A stretch of DNA of 64,000 nucleotides from Nonlabens marinus S1-08 (GTDB lineage: Bacteria; Bacteroidota; Bacteroidia; Flavobacteriales; Flavobacteriaceae), in assembly GCF_000831385.1 (NCBI RefSeq), contig NZ_AP014548.1, forward strand, positions 2,843,779 through 2,907,778, given 5' to 3'. The notes below the pieces were generated by a model. That model was not told the origin of the DNA, did not search any database, and worked only from the letters and a program-made list of their open reading frames with translations. Position numbers and translations under genes: made by a program. Below are positions 7,751-16,933 of this stretch, one piece after another (within the stretch, counting starts at the first letter, position 1; each line of letters starts with the position of its first letter).

Positions 7751-8905
7751 TTATGCTTTGGCGGTGATAACACTACTAGGAATATTAACTATTCTATCCA
7801 CTAAAAAATTAGCATTCACCTGGTCGTCTTTAAAACAATCTATATACATCGGTAATTTATACATAAGTTGCCAGATTGGTCTAGTCATTACGTTGGCTGC
7901 ATTGGTTTCTTTTAAAAATGAATCTCTAGCATTTCTGTTTTCCAGTTCTACACACATTAACCAGTAATTAGCTTTCGTTTGCGACAGTTCTGTCCTCAAT
8001 TTAATATCTCCTTCTGTAAAAAACTCTTCATATTTTTTTGCAAGCTCTCTCTTTTTCATGAGAAACCAATTGAGATTTTCAAGTTGTGCACAAGCCAAAG
8101 CTGCATTTATATTAGGCATTCTAAAATTATATCCCAACTCATCGTGAATATATTCATAGGCGTGAGGTTGCTTTGCTGTTGTGGTTAAATATTTGGCCTT
8201 AATTCCTAAAGCAGTATTATTGGTAACAATAGCTCCTCCACCTCCACTGGTTACTATTTTGTTCCCGTTAAAAGAAAAGACACCTACAGCCCCAAAACCT
8301 CCTGTCGGTTGCCCGTTGTATTCACTACCTAAAGATTCTGCAGCGTCCTCTACTACGGGAATTTTCCAATTATCACATATTCCAATGATTTCTTCAATAC
8401 GGACTGGGAAACCAAAAGTATGCATAGGTAAACACGCACTTATACGATTGCCCGTCTTCTTATTGTAACATCCATCTTCGCGAAGATCCCCATATTCTTC
8501 TAGGAAACTTCTAACGGAATCGGGAGATAATCCCATTGTGTCTAGGTCAACATCAAGAAAAACCGGCTTGGCTCCATTATAAGCGATAGCATTGGCTGTA
8601 GCTACAAATGTGAGCGCCTGTGTTATAACTTCATCGCCACCTTTAACTCCGACTAGACGCAGGGCTACCTGAATTCCAGAAGTCCCATTAACTACCGCTA
8701 TCGCTTTTTTAGTATGGGTGATCGCTTGCATCATTTCTTCAAATCTATCCACATATGCACCTACTGAAGAAACAAACGTAGAGTCAATGGTGTCAAGAAC
8801 ATACTTCTTCTCATTTCCCACAAATCGAGGTTCGTGAAGTGGAATAAAATCGTGAGATTGGTACTGTTCTCTTATAAATGAAATTGTATTCTTTATTTCT
8901 GACAT
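7751..8905 (-). CDS. PLP-dependent nucleotide-sugar aminotransferase (DegT/DnrJ/EryC1; LegC-like)
   Basis: The 384-residue protein shows the DegT family layout: AVVNGTSGIQVALRLVGV, the DEVITQALTFVATANAI block, VEDAAESLGSEYNG, and the PLP lysine in GVFSFNGNKIVTSGGGG. It would transfer an amino group to the 4-keto sugar made by the dehydratase encoded directly upstream; stop and start overlap as TAATG at 8903-8907. This pair corresponds to LegB-LegC of legionaminic acid biosynthesis, which yields a 4-amino-4,6-dideoxy-GlcNAc nucleotide. The first 17 residues precede the region typical of the family, but the ATG fits the coupling. Confidence 0.87.
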   Translation of the reverse strand: MSEIKNTISFIREQYQSHDFIPLHEPRFVGNEKKYVLDTIDSTFVSSVGAYVDRFEEMMQAITHTKKAIAVVNGTSGIQVALRLVGVKGGDEVITQALTFVATANAIAYNGAKPVFLDVDLDTMGLSPDSVRSFLEEYGDLREDGCYNKKTGNRISACLPMHTFGFPVRIEEIIGICDNWKIPVVEDAAESLGSEYNGQPTGGFGAVGVFSFNGNKIVTSGGGGAIVTNNTALGIKAKYLTTTAKQPHAYEYIHDELGYNFRMPNINAALACAQLENLNWFLMKKRELAKKYEEFFTEGDIKLRTELSQTKANYWLMCVELENRNARDSFLKETNAANVMTRPIWQLMYKLPMYIDCFKDDQVNANFLVDRIVNIPSSVITAKA

Positions 8906-10092
8906 TACATTTTTGAATCTAAATATTTACCGGTCTCTTTATGACCAAAATCTGGAATCATTTTGTTAAACAAAACCAGAATTTCAGTTTTTGACCATAT
9001 TCCCGAACTAATTAATTCTGAGATAGATTTCTCAAATAAATGTAGTTTATCTTGTTCAATTTTTAGTTCATTCTTAATAACCCCTAGGTTATTAAAACTT
9101 TCCAGATCTAATTCCTCATTTGCAGTGAAAAACTCCTCAAAATCTTTTTCACCAGTAGTATCACTATTGGTAAATAGACAAGGCCATTTTTTTTCCTGAG
9201 GTAAGGTTTTCACTAATTCCCTGGCTTCATTTTCAGATTCGCAAAGAAAAGGTTGGTATCCCAATTGCTCTAAGTATTTTACAGCGATATCTGCAAAGGA
9301 TATCAAATGCAGACCCTCGCTTAATTTAGGAAAATAAATATCCCGGTTTTCACCAAAGATGCATGACAGCAAACAAAGTTCTCCGGATTCCTGCGGTGTA
9401 ACGAAATATCTCTTCACATCTTTAGGTGCTACTATAGGTTGTTTTTTTTGAATTCGTTCATTGAATCCATGCAATAACGAACCGTCCGAAAATGCCACAT
9501 TAGCAAAACGGGCTGTTGATATATTAATTTCCTTACTTCTTCGCATTAAAAACATTTCCATAATCCGCTTTGAGGCACCCATCATATTTACTGGATTTGC
9601 AGCTTTATCTGTGGAAACACAAAAATATTTTTTTACTCCACTATCTATGGATTGTTGAATTGTCTTGTCTGTGTTAAAGATATTTACGTTAATCATTCGC
9701 ATCAACGTATAAGGATCCTTTTCGCTGCGTACATGTTTCAAAGCAGAAAGGTTTAGAACATAATCATATTTTCCATCGGCTTTTATAAATGCATCATATT
9801 CTAGTGATCCAATATCTAAAGCGAAGGTTTTGAAATCCCCATCAATGTATCCGTGAGAACTTCTTACATCCCTAACTAATTCAACCATGTTGTTTTCACT
9901 AATGTCGACAACATGCAATTTATTTGGATTTCTTTTGAAAATCTCTTTAGTAACTGCCTGACCTATCGAACCAGCCCCTCCTAAAACTAAAAATGAAGAG
10001 GAATTTACTATAGAGCGAATCTTATTCTCGTGTTGGGAAATATCATCAGTCAATAATTCAGTATTCCTGCCAATTAAAGATAAAATGTTCAT
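8905..10092 (-). CDS. NDP-N-acetylglucosamine 4,6-dehydratase (LegB/PglF-like)
   Basis: A 395-residue extended SDR of the polysaccharide biosynthesis CapD/FlaA1 group. The NAD loop is VLGGAGSIGQAV, followed by VVDISENNMVEL. The active site reads STDKAANPVNMMGASKR, with Met in the place of the usual Tyr, as in PglF/WbpM-type dehydratases. The long C-terminal extension (after ~280) is additional to the catalytic core. It would make the 4-keto-6-deoxy HexNAc nucleotide used by the next gene's aminotransferase. It is the most upstream recognisable gene of the nonulosonic acid block; 61 bp separate it from fcl. Confidence 0.85.
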   Translation of the reverse strand: MNILSLIGRNTELLTDDISQHENKIRSIVNSSSFLVLGGAGSIGQAVTKEIFKRNPNKLHVVDISENNMVELVRDVRSSHGYIDGDFKTFALDIGSLEYDAFIKADGKYDYVLNLSALKHVRSEKDPYTLMRMINVNIFNTDKTIQQSIDSGVKKYFCVSTDKAANPVNMMGASKRIMEMFLMRRSKEINISTARFANVAFSDGSLLHGFNERIQKKQPIVAPKDVKRYFVTPQESGELCLLSCIFGENRDIYFPKLSEGLHLISFADIAVKYLEQLGYQPFLCESENEARELVKTLPQEKKWPCLFTNSDTTGEKDFEEFFTANEELDLESFNNLGVIKNELKIEQDKLHLFEKSISELISSGIWSKTEILVLFNKMIPDFGHKETGKYLDSKM

Positions 10093-10153
10093 TTGATATT
10101 AGTTTGGAAATATGTATTGATAAAGAGTATATTCATTATTAGCAACGTTCAAA

Positions 10154-11104
10154 TTAATATTTAACTTGCTTATAATCGTTTGTACTCTCTAAAAACCAAT
10201 GATAAGTTAATTTAATCCCTTCTTCAAGTTCTATTGAAGATTCCCAGCCAGCATTTTTCATCTTATCTATATTCATCAGTTTTCTCGGAGTGCCATCGGG
10301 TTTCGAAACGTCCCAAATTATATCGCCTTTATGACCAACAACTTTTTGTATCAACTCAGCGAGTTTTTTTATAGTCAGATCTTTTCCTGTTCCAATATTG
10401 TAAAGGTTTTCAGGCATCTTATTTTCCAAAGCAAATACAGCCGCATCAGCCATATCCTCAACATGTAAAAATTCCCGTAACGGTGTTCCACTCCCCCATA
10501 ATTCAACAGACTCATTATCATTTAGCTTTGCTTCATGAAATTTACGGATCATTGCTGGAAGCACATGCGAGGTCTTTAGATCAAAATTATCATGACTACC
10601 ATACAAATTAGTGGGCATCAAGCTGACAAAATCCTTTCCAAATTGTTTTCTTATGGCTTCACAAGCCTTCACCCCAGAGATTTTTGCTAAAGCATACCAC
10701 TCATTAGTTGGTTCTAGACTTCCCGTTAGCAAATACTCTTCCCTTAATGGTTGAGGTGCTAGTTTAGGATAAATACAAGAGCTTCCTAGAAAGATAAATT
10801 TTTTGACTTCAGCAATATGAGCAGTATCGATAAGATTATTCTGTATCTGCAAATTTTCCATTAAAAACTGATAAGGATATTCAGAGTTTGCCAATATTCC
10901 ACCCACTCTAGCTGCTGCATCAAAAACGACTTCTGGTTTTTCATTATTAAAAAAATCTTTAACCGCTTGCTGATTCTTGAGGTCTAACTCTGCACTGGTT
11001 CTACCTATCAAGTTGGTATAGCCTTTTGCTGTCAATGCTCTCCATATGGCAGAGCCCACCATGCCTCGATGACCGGCTACATATATTTTTGAATCTTTAT
11101 TCAT
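10154..11104 (-). CDS. fcl: GDP-L-fucose synthase
   Basis: The 316-residue protein starts KIYVAGHRGMVGSAIWRAL (NADP loop) and has the catalytic EWYALAKISG (Tyr-x-x-x-Lys) and the preceding FLGSSCIYPKLAPQP block typical of GDP-4-keto-6-deoxymannose 3,5-epimerase-reductase. It catalyses the last two chemical steps to GDP-L-fucose, using the product of the gmd gene encoded 85 bp upstream. The pairing fcl-gmd is standard in surface polysaccharide loci. Confidence 0.93.
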   Translation of the reverse strand: MNKDSKIYVAGHRGMVGSAIWRALTAKGYTNLIGRTSAELDLKNQQAVKDFFNNEKPEVVFDAAARVGGILANSEYPYQFLMENLQIQNNLIDTAHIAEVKKFIFLGSSCIYPKLAPQPLREEYLLTGSLEPTNEWYALAKISGVKACEAIRKQFGKDFVSLMPTNLYGSHDNFDLKTSHVLPAMIRKFHEAKLNDNESVELWGSGTPLREFLHVEDMADAAVFALENKMPENLYNIGTGKDLTIKKLAELIQKVVGHKGDIIWDVSKPDGTPRKLMNIDKMKNAGWESSIELEEGIKLTYHWFLESTNDYKQVKY

Positions 11105-11123
11105 TTACAAATGATTAAATTAA

Positions 11124-11190
11124 TTCCACTTTCGCAATTCGACTACGCTCAGCATAAACTTCTTCGTCGTTTCACTCCTTGAAAGCGAAC
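11124..11190. repeat. Interrupted copy of the dispersed palindrome
   Basis: Half arm CACTTTCGC (11128 area) and half arm GAAAGCGAAC (11181-11190) are separated by ~45 bp that include CGACTACGCTCAG. The right arm covers the gmd stop codon. Arms are imperfect. Confidence 0.45.
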
Positions 11191-12302
11191 TATTCGAAAT
11201 AATTGAGCGTATCATACCCACCATCCTTCAAGTATTGATCTTTTTGCATCAACTTAACGTCACTTTTCATCATATCTTTAACTAGATCTTGAAGGTCATA
11301 TTGACATTCCCATCCTAATTTAGTTTTTGCTTTTGTGGCATCTCCAATAAGAAGGTCTACCTCAGTAGGTCTAAAATATTTAGGGTCTACGGAAAGTACT
11401 TCTTTCCCTATTTCCAATTGGAACTGCGGGTGCGAACAGGATACTACAAAAGCCTTTTCTTCAACTCCTTCGCCTTTAAATTCCAGCATAATTCCTACCT
11501 CTTCAAACGCCATACGTACAAAATCCCTTACTGGAGTTGTTGTCCCAGTTGCAATAACCCAATCCTCAGCATCTTCTGTCTGAAGAATCATCCACATCAT
11601 TCTTACGTAATCTTTGGCATGTCCCCAATCACGCTTAGCATCAAGGTTTCCTAGATAAAATTTATCCTGAAGACCTAAAGCAATACGAGCAGCAGCCCTT
11701 GTAATTTTCCTGGTTACGAAAGTTTCCCCACGAATAGGCGATTCATGATTGAATAAGATTCCATTACATGCATATATTCCATAAGCTTCTCTGTAGTTTA
11801 CGGTAATCCAGTACGCGTACATTTTTGCTACAGCATAAGGAGACCTGGGGTAGAATGGAGTGGTTTCAGATTGAGGAACCTCTTGTACTTTCCCGTACAA
11901 CTCAGAAGTCGATGCTTGATAAATTCGGGTTTTCTTTTCAAGTCCTAACAGGCGAACGGCTTCCAGTATTCGTAGTGTCCCTAGTCCGTCTGCATTACCT
12001 GTATATTCTGGCATTTCAAAAGAAACCTGGACATGGCTCATTGCCGCCAGATTGTAAATCTCATCTGGCATAATTTCTTGGATCAAACGAGTAAGATTCG
12101 TACTGTCCGTCATATCCCCATAATGCAATATGAAACGTTGATTTTCAACATGTGGATCTTCATACAGATGATCAATGCGATCTGTATTTAAAAGCGACGA
12201 ACGCCTTTTAAGACCATGTACAGTGTACCCTTTCTTTAAAAGAAATTCACTCAAATACGCCCCATCTTGACCAGTTACTCCTGTAATTAACGCTACTTTC
12301 AT
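11190..12302 (-). CDS. gmd: GDP-mannose 4,6-dehydratase
   Basis: 370 residues beginning [19 protein letters not shown], with the [16 protein letters not shown] and [14 protein letters not shown] blocks that are near-invariant in Gmd. It converts GDP-D-mannose to the 4-keto-6-deoxy intermediate for GDP-fucose (next gene). The last codons and stop sit on half of an interrupted copy of the dispersed palindrome (11181-11190). GDP-mannose could be supplied by the ManC homologue at 58.2-59.3 kb. Confidence 0.95.
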   Translation of the reverse strand: MKVALITGVTGQDGAYLSEFLLKKGYTVHGLKRRSSLLNTDRIDHLYEDPHVENQRFILHYGDMTDSTNLTRLIQEIMPDEIYNLAAMSHVQVSFEMPEYTGNADGLGTLRILEAVRLLGLEKKTRIYQASTSELYGKVQEVPQSETTPFYPRSPYAVAKMYAYWITVNYREAYGIYACNGILFNHESPIRGETFVTRKITRAAARIALGLQDKFYLGNLDAKRDWGHAKDYVRMMWMILQTEDAEDWVIATGTTTPVRDFVRMAFEEVGIMLEFKGEGVEEKAFVVSCSHPQFQLEIGKEVLSVDPKYFRPTEVDLLIGDATKAKTKLGWECQYDLQDLVKDMMKSDVKLMQKDQYLKDGGYDTLNYFE

Positions 12303-12356
12303 TTTAAATTGTAAATATGATAGTGATTTATAATATTGATTTGTGAGCTAGGAAAG

Positions 12357-12701
12357 CTAACTCCTCTGATAATCGTCTTCTATTCGTACGATATCGTCTT
12401 CTCCAAAATAGGTACCATATTGTACCTCTATAAAAGTCAAAAGTTCACGTTCAGCATTTTCAACCCGATGCTTTACACCTTGAGGGATTTCTACCACTTC
12501 ACCAATTGAATAATCTTTAGTAGCATCATCTAGAGTGATTCTAGCCACTCCACAGACCACAGTCCAAACTTCCGATCGTTTATGATGGTATTGGTAAGAC
12601 AACCGCCCTCCTGGTTTCACCTCTATTCTTTTCACTTTGAAATTTTCTCCCTCGTCAAGTATGAAATACTGTCCCCAAGGTCTTTTGGATTCATCCATCA
12701 A
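12357..12701 (-). CDS. Cupin, mannose-6-phosphate isomerase type II-like
   Basis: A 114-residue single cupin domain: RPWGQYFILDEGENFKVKRI, then LSYQYHHKRSEVWTVVCGVA (metal-binding His cluster) and IPQGVKHRVEN. This equals the C-terminal isomerase domain found fused to guanylyltransferase in bifunctional ManC/AlgA, here as a separate protein. It may isomerise fructose-6-P to mannose-6-P for GDP-mannose and GDP-fucose. The start lies at the beginning of the gmd-fcl group, with 270 bp of noncoding sequence upstream. Confidence 0.8.
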   Translation of the reverse strand: MMDESKRPWGQYFILDEGENFKVKRIEVKPGGRLSYQYHHKRSEVWTVVCGVARITLDDATKDYSIGEVVEIPQGVKHRVENAERELLTFIEVQYGTYFGEDDIVRIEDDYQRS

Positions 12702-12971
12702 ATTCTATTTATGTAGAATGTATCTAATCCAATTATTAAAATAAGATTAAATGTATTAAAAATTGAAGGGCAAAGATAAAGCTTTGAATGAAAGAGGAGC
12801 TTTGAAATTAAAGCCAAATTATTTTCGTCATGCTCTTATATTAACAAATCTGTGAAATTCTTCGCATGAACTGATTTTGGCTAATAATTTCATTCTTTAA
12901 TTCAAATGAAGTTATCAAATTGACAAAGACTGATTTAAAACAAGTTGAAAAGTGAGTTATACTTGAAAGTG
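12702..12971. other. Intergenic stretch, 270 bp
   Basis: An A/T-rich gap between rfbC and the cupin gene. I see no convincing small ORF, hairpin terminator or copy of the GCTTTCGCGAAAGC palindrome. It probably holds the promoter for the cupin-gmd-fcl group on the minus strand, but I found no clear TAnnTTTG element. Confidence 0.4.
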
Positions 12972-13517
12972 TTACCCTAATAATGAAGCAAGCGGTTGCT
13001 GTTTTTGATCTTTAATAGATAATACCTGATGTTCTTCTCCAATCTTCCAGTCTATTCCTAAACAAGGATCATTATATGCTATTCCACAATCACTTTGTGG
13101 GTGATACACCTGATCACATTTATAAAAAAACAGAGCTGTTTTGGAAAGCACGGAATATCCATGTGCGAAACCTCGAGGTACGAAAAGCTGTTTTTTGTTG
13201 GAAGCTGAAAGCTCTATGGAGAAGTGCTTTCCATAGGTGGCGGAGTCCTTTCTTAAATCTACCGCTACATCCAGGACTTTCCCTTCCATCACTCGAACCA
13301 ACTTTGCTTGCGCATAAGGCTCTTTCTGGAAATGTAAACCACGGATGACCCCATAAGAAGAAAGGGCCTCATTATCCTGTACAAAGGAGATTTCTCTACC
13401 AATAGCCGTTTCAAATTTTTGTTTATTGAAACTTTCCATAAAATAACCACGTGAATCCTCATGAATTTGCGGTTCAATAATGAAACATCCTTTTAAATAG
13501 GTCTCAGTCACCTTCAT
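12972..13517 (-). CDS. rfbC: dTDP-4-dehydrorhamnose 3,5-epimerase
   Basis: 181 residues with the RmlC signatures [27 protein letters not shown] (catalytic His), [14 protein letters not shown] and [12 protein letters not shown]. It epimerises the 4-keto-6-deoxyglucose nucleotide. The ATG overlaps the stop of rfbA by four bases, so rfbB-rfbA-rfbC form one unit on the minus strand. No rfbD reductase follows within the window. Confidence 0.95.
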   Translation of the reverse strand: MKVTETYLKGCFIIEPQIHEDSRGYFMESFNKQKFETAIGREISFVQDNEALSSYGVIRGLHFQKEPYAQAKLVRVMEGKVLDVAVDLRKDSATYGKHFSIELSASNKKQLFVPRGFAHGYSVLSKTALFFYKCDQVYHPQSDCGIAYNDPCLGIDWKIGEEHQVLSIKDQKQQPLASLLG

Positions 13518-14374
13518 TTCAGCAGATCCTTGAGGTTGGTGCCGTAACCACTTTTTAAAAGCGGAGCAATTAATTCTTCAAATTCCTTTCGGGAGATAAA
13601 GCCCATCTCTAGGGCAGTAGCCTCGATAGAGCCTATTTTTAGACCTTGTCGCTGCTCGATGACCTCAACAAATTGAGAGGCTTGCATCAAGGAGTCAAAA
13701 GTCCCTGTATCCAGCCACGCTGTTCCCTTATCCATAATCTGAACCTGTAATTTTGCCTGTTTCAAATAAATTTTATTTACATCAGTAATTTCAAGTTCAC
13801 CACGTTTACTGGGTTTTAGATTCTTAGCAATTTCAACCACTGTGTTATCATAAAAATAAATACCAGGAATTGCAAAAGAAGATTTAGGCTTTTCAGGTTT
13901 TTCTTCAATGGATATTGCGGTGCCATTTACATCAAACTCTACCACACCGTAACGTTCGGGATCCTGGACGTGATAGGCAAACACGATTCCACCATCGGGA
14001 TCTGTGTTTTTCTGTAGTAATTCGGCCAGACCTGAACCGTAAAAAATATTATCTCCCAGAATTAGAGCTACTTTATCGTTACCAATAAACTTTTCTCCTA
14101 TAATAAATGCTTCTGCAAGACCGTTGGGGTCTTGCTGTTGAGTATATTCGAAAGTGCAGCCGTATTTTGTTCCGTCGCCTAGTAACTCTCGAAATAACAC
14201 CGCGTCTTTGGGAGTTGTAATTATTAGAAATTCCTGTACTCCAGCAGACATCAACGTGGATAGCGGATAATAAACCATGGGCTTATCATACACCGGCAAG
14301 AGTTGCTTGGAAACCACAGCAGTCAACGGATGCAACCTGGTTCCTGACCCACCTGCTAGTATGATACCTTTCAT
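13514..14374 (-). CDS. rfbA: Glucose-1-phosphate thymidylyltransferase
   Basis: 286 residues beginning [17 protein letters not shown], with [31 protein letters not shown] and [13 protein letters not shown], all standard for RmlA. It makes dTDP-glucose from glucose-1-phosphate and dTTP. It is preceded by a 74-bp gap that holds a copy of the dispersed palindrome (14394-14407). Confidence 0.96.
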   Translation of the reverse strand: MKGIILAGGSGTRLHPLTAVVSKQLLPVYDKPMVYYPLSTLMSAGVQEFLIITTPKDAVLFRELLGDGTKYGCTFEYTQQQDPNGLAEAFIIGEKFIGNDKVALILGDNIFYGSGLAELLQKNTDPDGGIVFAYHVQDPERYGVVEFDVNGTAISIEEKPEKPKSSFAIPGIYFYDNTVVEIAKNLKPSKRGELEITDVNKIYLKQAKLQVQIMDKGTAWLDTGTFDSLMQASQFVEVIEQRQGLKIGSIEATALEMGFISRKEFEELIAPLLKSGYGTNLKDLLK

Positions 14375-14393
14375 AAAACTTGTGATTTGTTCC

Positions 14394-14407
14394 GCTTTCG
14401 CGAAAGC
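14394..14407. repeat. Dispersed palindrome, intergenic
   Basis: Exact core GCTTTCGCGAAAGC between rfbA and rfbB. Confidence 0.9.
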
Positions 14408-14448
14408 GAAAATACCAAAAGCATTTTACTCATTCAACATGCATGACG

Positions 14449-15462
14449 CTAACTTCCTAAATAGTCTCTATTATCCAAAAACCAATCTAGGGTCTTTTCT
14501 ATACCTTCTTCAAAATCGACGCTAGGTTTCCATCCTAGTTCTCGCTGAATTTTACTGGCATCAATGGCATATCTAAAATCGTGACCTGGACGATCATTTA
14601 CAAACTTTATTAATTTTCTGGATGTGCCAGAAGGCTTATGTGATTTTTTGTCCATCAAATCACAAAGTAGATGAATCAAATCTATATTCTTCCACTCGTT
14701 ATGGCCACCTATATTATAAGTTTCACCAACCCTGCCATTATGGAACGCGAGATCAATAGCCCGTGTGTGATCTGCAACGTATAGCCAGTCTCTAGTATAG
14801 TTTCCATCACCATAAACCGGAAGTGGTTTCCCTTCTAAAATATTCTTAATAAACAACGGAATCAATTTTTCTGGGAAATGGTACGGCCCGTAATTATTGG
14901 AACAATTGGAGATGATATATGGAATTTTATAGGTTTCTCCATAAGCTCTCACAAAATGATCACTGCTGGCCTTTGATGCACTATAAGGCGAATTAGGGTC
15001 GTAGCAAGTTTGCTCAGTAAACAATCCTCTTTCACCAAGACTGCCATAGACTTCATCAGTACTCACATGGTAAAATAAATGATCAGCACCAAGAGTCCAG
15101 TGTTTGCGGCAAACTTCTAATAATTCTACCGTTCCCATAACATTTGTTCTCACAAACTGCAAAGGATCAGCAATGGAGCGGTCTACATGCGATTCTGCAG
15201 CAAGGTGGATGATATGAGATATTGCATGCTTAGAAAACAGTTCTTCCAAAAGCTGAGAATCTGTAATATCTCCGTGAATGAATGTATAGTTTAGCTGTTG
15301 CTCGACATCACTCAGGTTTTCTAAATTGCCCGCATAAGTCAATGCATCTAGGTTGATGATCTTATAATCAGGGTACTTTTGAATAAATAAACGCACTACA
15401 TGACTTCCTATAAAGCCAGCACCGCCTGTAATTAGTACATGTTTGGTTATTTCTTGTTGCAT
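14449..15462 (-). CDS. rfbB: dTDP-glucose 4,6-dehydratase
   Basis: 337 residues: VLITGGAGFIGSHVVRLF NAD loop, HLAAESHVDRSI, YHVSTDEVYGSLGE and the catalytic YSASKASSDHFVRAY. It dehydrates dTDP-glucose to the 4-keto-6-deoxy form, upstream of RfbC. The promoter-side gap to ugd holds an interrupted version of the palindrome (15478-15536). Confidence 0.96.
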   Translation of the reverse strand: MQQEITKHVLITGGAGFIGSHVVRLFIQKYPDYKIINLDALTYAGNLENLSDVEQQLNYTFIHGDITDSQLLEELFSKHAISHIIHLAAESHVDRSIADPLQFVRTNVMGTVELLEVCRKHWTLGADHLFYHVSTDEVYGSLGERGLFTEQTCYDPNSPYSASKASSDHFVRAYGETYKIPYIISNCSNNYGPYHFPEKLIPLFIKNILEGKPLPVYGDGNYTRDWLYVADHTRAIDLAFHNGRVGETYNIGGHNEWKNIDLIHLLCDLMDKKSHKPSGTSRKLIKFVNDRPGHDFRYAIDASKIQRELGWKPSVDFEEGIEKTLDWFLDNRDYLGS

Positions 15463-15477
15463 TATCTATCTCAATAG

Positions 15478-15536
15478 TTCGCTTTCGTACCACAACAAGT
15501 GCGGCATTAACTTCTGTCCTGCGGACAGAAAGCGAA
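15478..15536. repeat. Interrupted copy of the dispersed palindrome with nested hairpin
   Basis: Left half TTCGCTTTCG (15478-15487) and right half GAAAGCGAA (15528-15536) flank a ~40-bp insert, which itself ends in the small hairpin TCTGTCC-TGC-GGACAGA sharing bases with the right half. Intergenic, between rfbB and ugd. Confidence 0.6.
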
Positions 15537-15537
15537 A

Positions 15538-16932
15538 TTATCCTTTACCTATAGCAAAGCCTGTGAATCCAATACCCTCAAGAGCTTGCATATCTAAAAT
15601 AGCACGACCATCAAAAATAAAGGCCGGTTTGAGCATGTCGATATAAACCTTTGACCAATCGATGGTTTTGAACTCATCCCATTCTGTCATTACAGCGACG
15701 GCATGAGCATCCTTAAATAAATCTTCATAATTCTTTGCAACTGTTACCAGGCTTCTGTTTCTTTCTTCACTTCTTGTGTTTAGATAGTCAAGGTCTGCAT
15801 AAACCTGCTCTTGGGTGACTTTGGGGTCATAAACTACTATCTCTGCCTGCTCACTCAATAAATAGTCTGCTACATAAATAGCGGCGGATTCTCGAGTATC
15901 ATTGGTATCTTTTTTAAAAGCCCAACCTAATAGAACTATTTTCTTACCATTGACGGTGTTATATAAGGTACTGATGATTTTTTGTGCGAATCGGCGTTTT
16001 TGATAATCATTCATCTTGATGACCTGATGCCAATAGTCTGCTACTTCATTCAATCCATAAGTCTGACACAAATAGACGAGATTAAGAATATCTTTTTGAA
16101 AACAAGAACCTCCAAAACCTACACTTGACTTTAGGAATTTAGGGCCTATTCTTGAATCCTGTCCTATAGCTCTAGCCACTTCATCCACATCTGCCTCGGT
16201 AGCCTCACATAGAGCGCTCAAACTATTGATACTAGATACCCGTTGTGCAAGGAATGCATTAGCCGTCAATTTAGAAAGCTCAGAAGACCAAACATTGGTC
16301 AATAAAATACGTTCTGTTGTGATCCAATTATTATAAACATCATGTAGCGCTTGTATGGCCTCTTCACCTTCTAGAGTCCGTTCACCACCTATTAAAACAC
16401 GGTCTGGTTGGAGCAGGTCTTGTATTGCAGTACCTTCTGCCAAGAACTCTGGATTAGATAGAACCTGAAATTTCACTCCATTACCACTGCTGGAAAGGAT
16501 AGACTTCAAGGCTTCGGCAGTTCTTACCGGTAAGGTAGATTTTTCTACTATGATTTTGTTTGAAGTTGCTACTCTTGCGATCTGTCTAGCACAAAGTTCT
16601 ATATACTTCAAGTCTGCCGCCATTCCTTTACCGATTCCATAAGTTTTGGTAGGCGTATTTACCGATATAAAAATCATATCTGCTTCCTGTATTGCCTGAT
16701 CGACATTGGTACTAAAAATCAGGTTGCGACCTCTAGCTTGAGCCACTATATCTGATAATCCAGGCTCGTATATAGGTAAGTTATCTAGATTTACATCATT
16801 CCAAGCGGCAATGCGTTGCTCGTTTAGATCAACCACGTGGACATCAATATCAGGACACTTTGCTGCGATTACAGCCATAGTAGGACCACCCACATAACCA
16901 GCACCAATACAGCATATATTTTTCACTTTCAT
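15538..16932 (-). CDS. ugd: UDP-glucose 6-dehydrogenase, animal/eukaryote-type
   Basis: 464 residues starting [20 protein letters not shown], followed by [13 protein letters not shown] and [11 protein letters not shown], with the active-site cysteine in [16 protein letters not shown]. The length and the N-terminal wording match the UGDH subgroup typical of animals and some bacteria better than the shorter KfiD/Ugd group. It oxidises UDP-glucose to UDP-glucuronate. One base separates it from the TviB-like gene upstream, so the two dehydrogenases are co-transcribed. Confidence 0.92.
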   Translation of the reverse strand: MKVKNICCIGAGYVGGPTMAVIAAKCPDIDVHVVDLNEQRIAAWNDVNLDNLPIYEPGLSDIVAQARGRNLIFSTNVDQAIQEADMIFISVNTPTKTYGIGKGMAADLKYIELCARQIARVATSNKIIVEKSTLPVRTAEALKSILSSSGNGVKFQVLSNPEFLAEGTAIQDLLQPDRVLIGGERTLEGEEAIQALHDVYNNWITTERILLTNVWSSELSKLTANAFLAQRVSSINSLSALCEATEADVDEVARAIGQDSRIGPKFLKSSVGFGGSCFQKDILNLVYLCQTYGLNEVADYWHQVIKMNDYQKRRFAQKIISTLYNTVNGKKIVLLGWAFKKDTNDTRESAAIYVADYLLSEQAEIVVYDPKVTQEQVYADLDYLNTRSEERNRSLVTVAKNYEDLFKDAHAVAVMTEWDEFKTIDWSKVYIDMLKPAFIFDGRAILDMQALEGIGFTGFAIGKG

Positions 16933-16933
16933 A

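Noticed and set aside
8181..8468. Plus-strand reading frame in the aminotransferase gene
   Set aside because: Antisense shadow of the conserved PLP region; no independent support.
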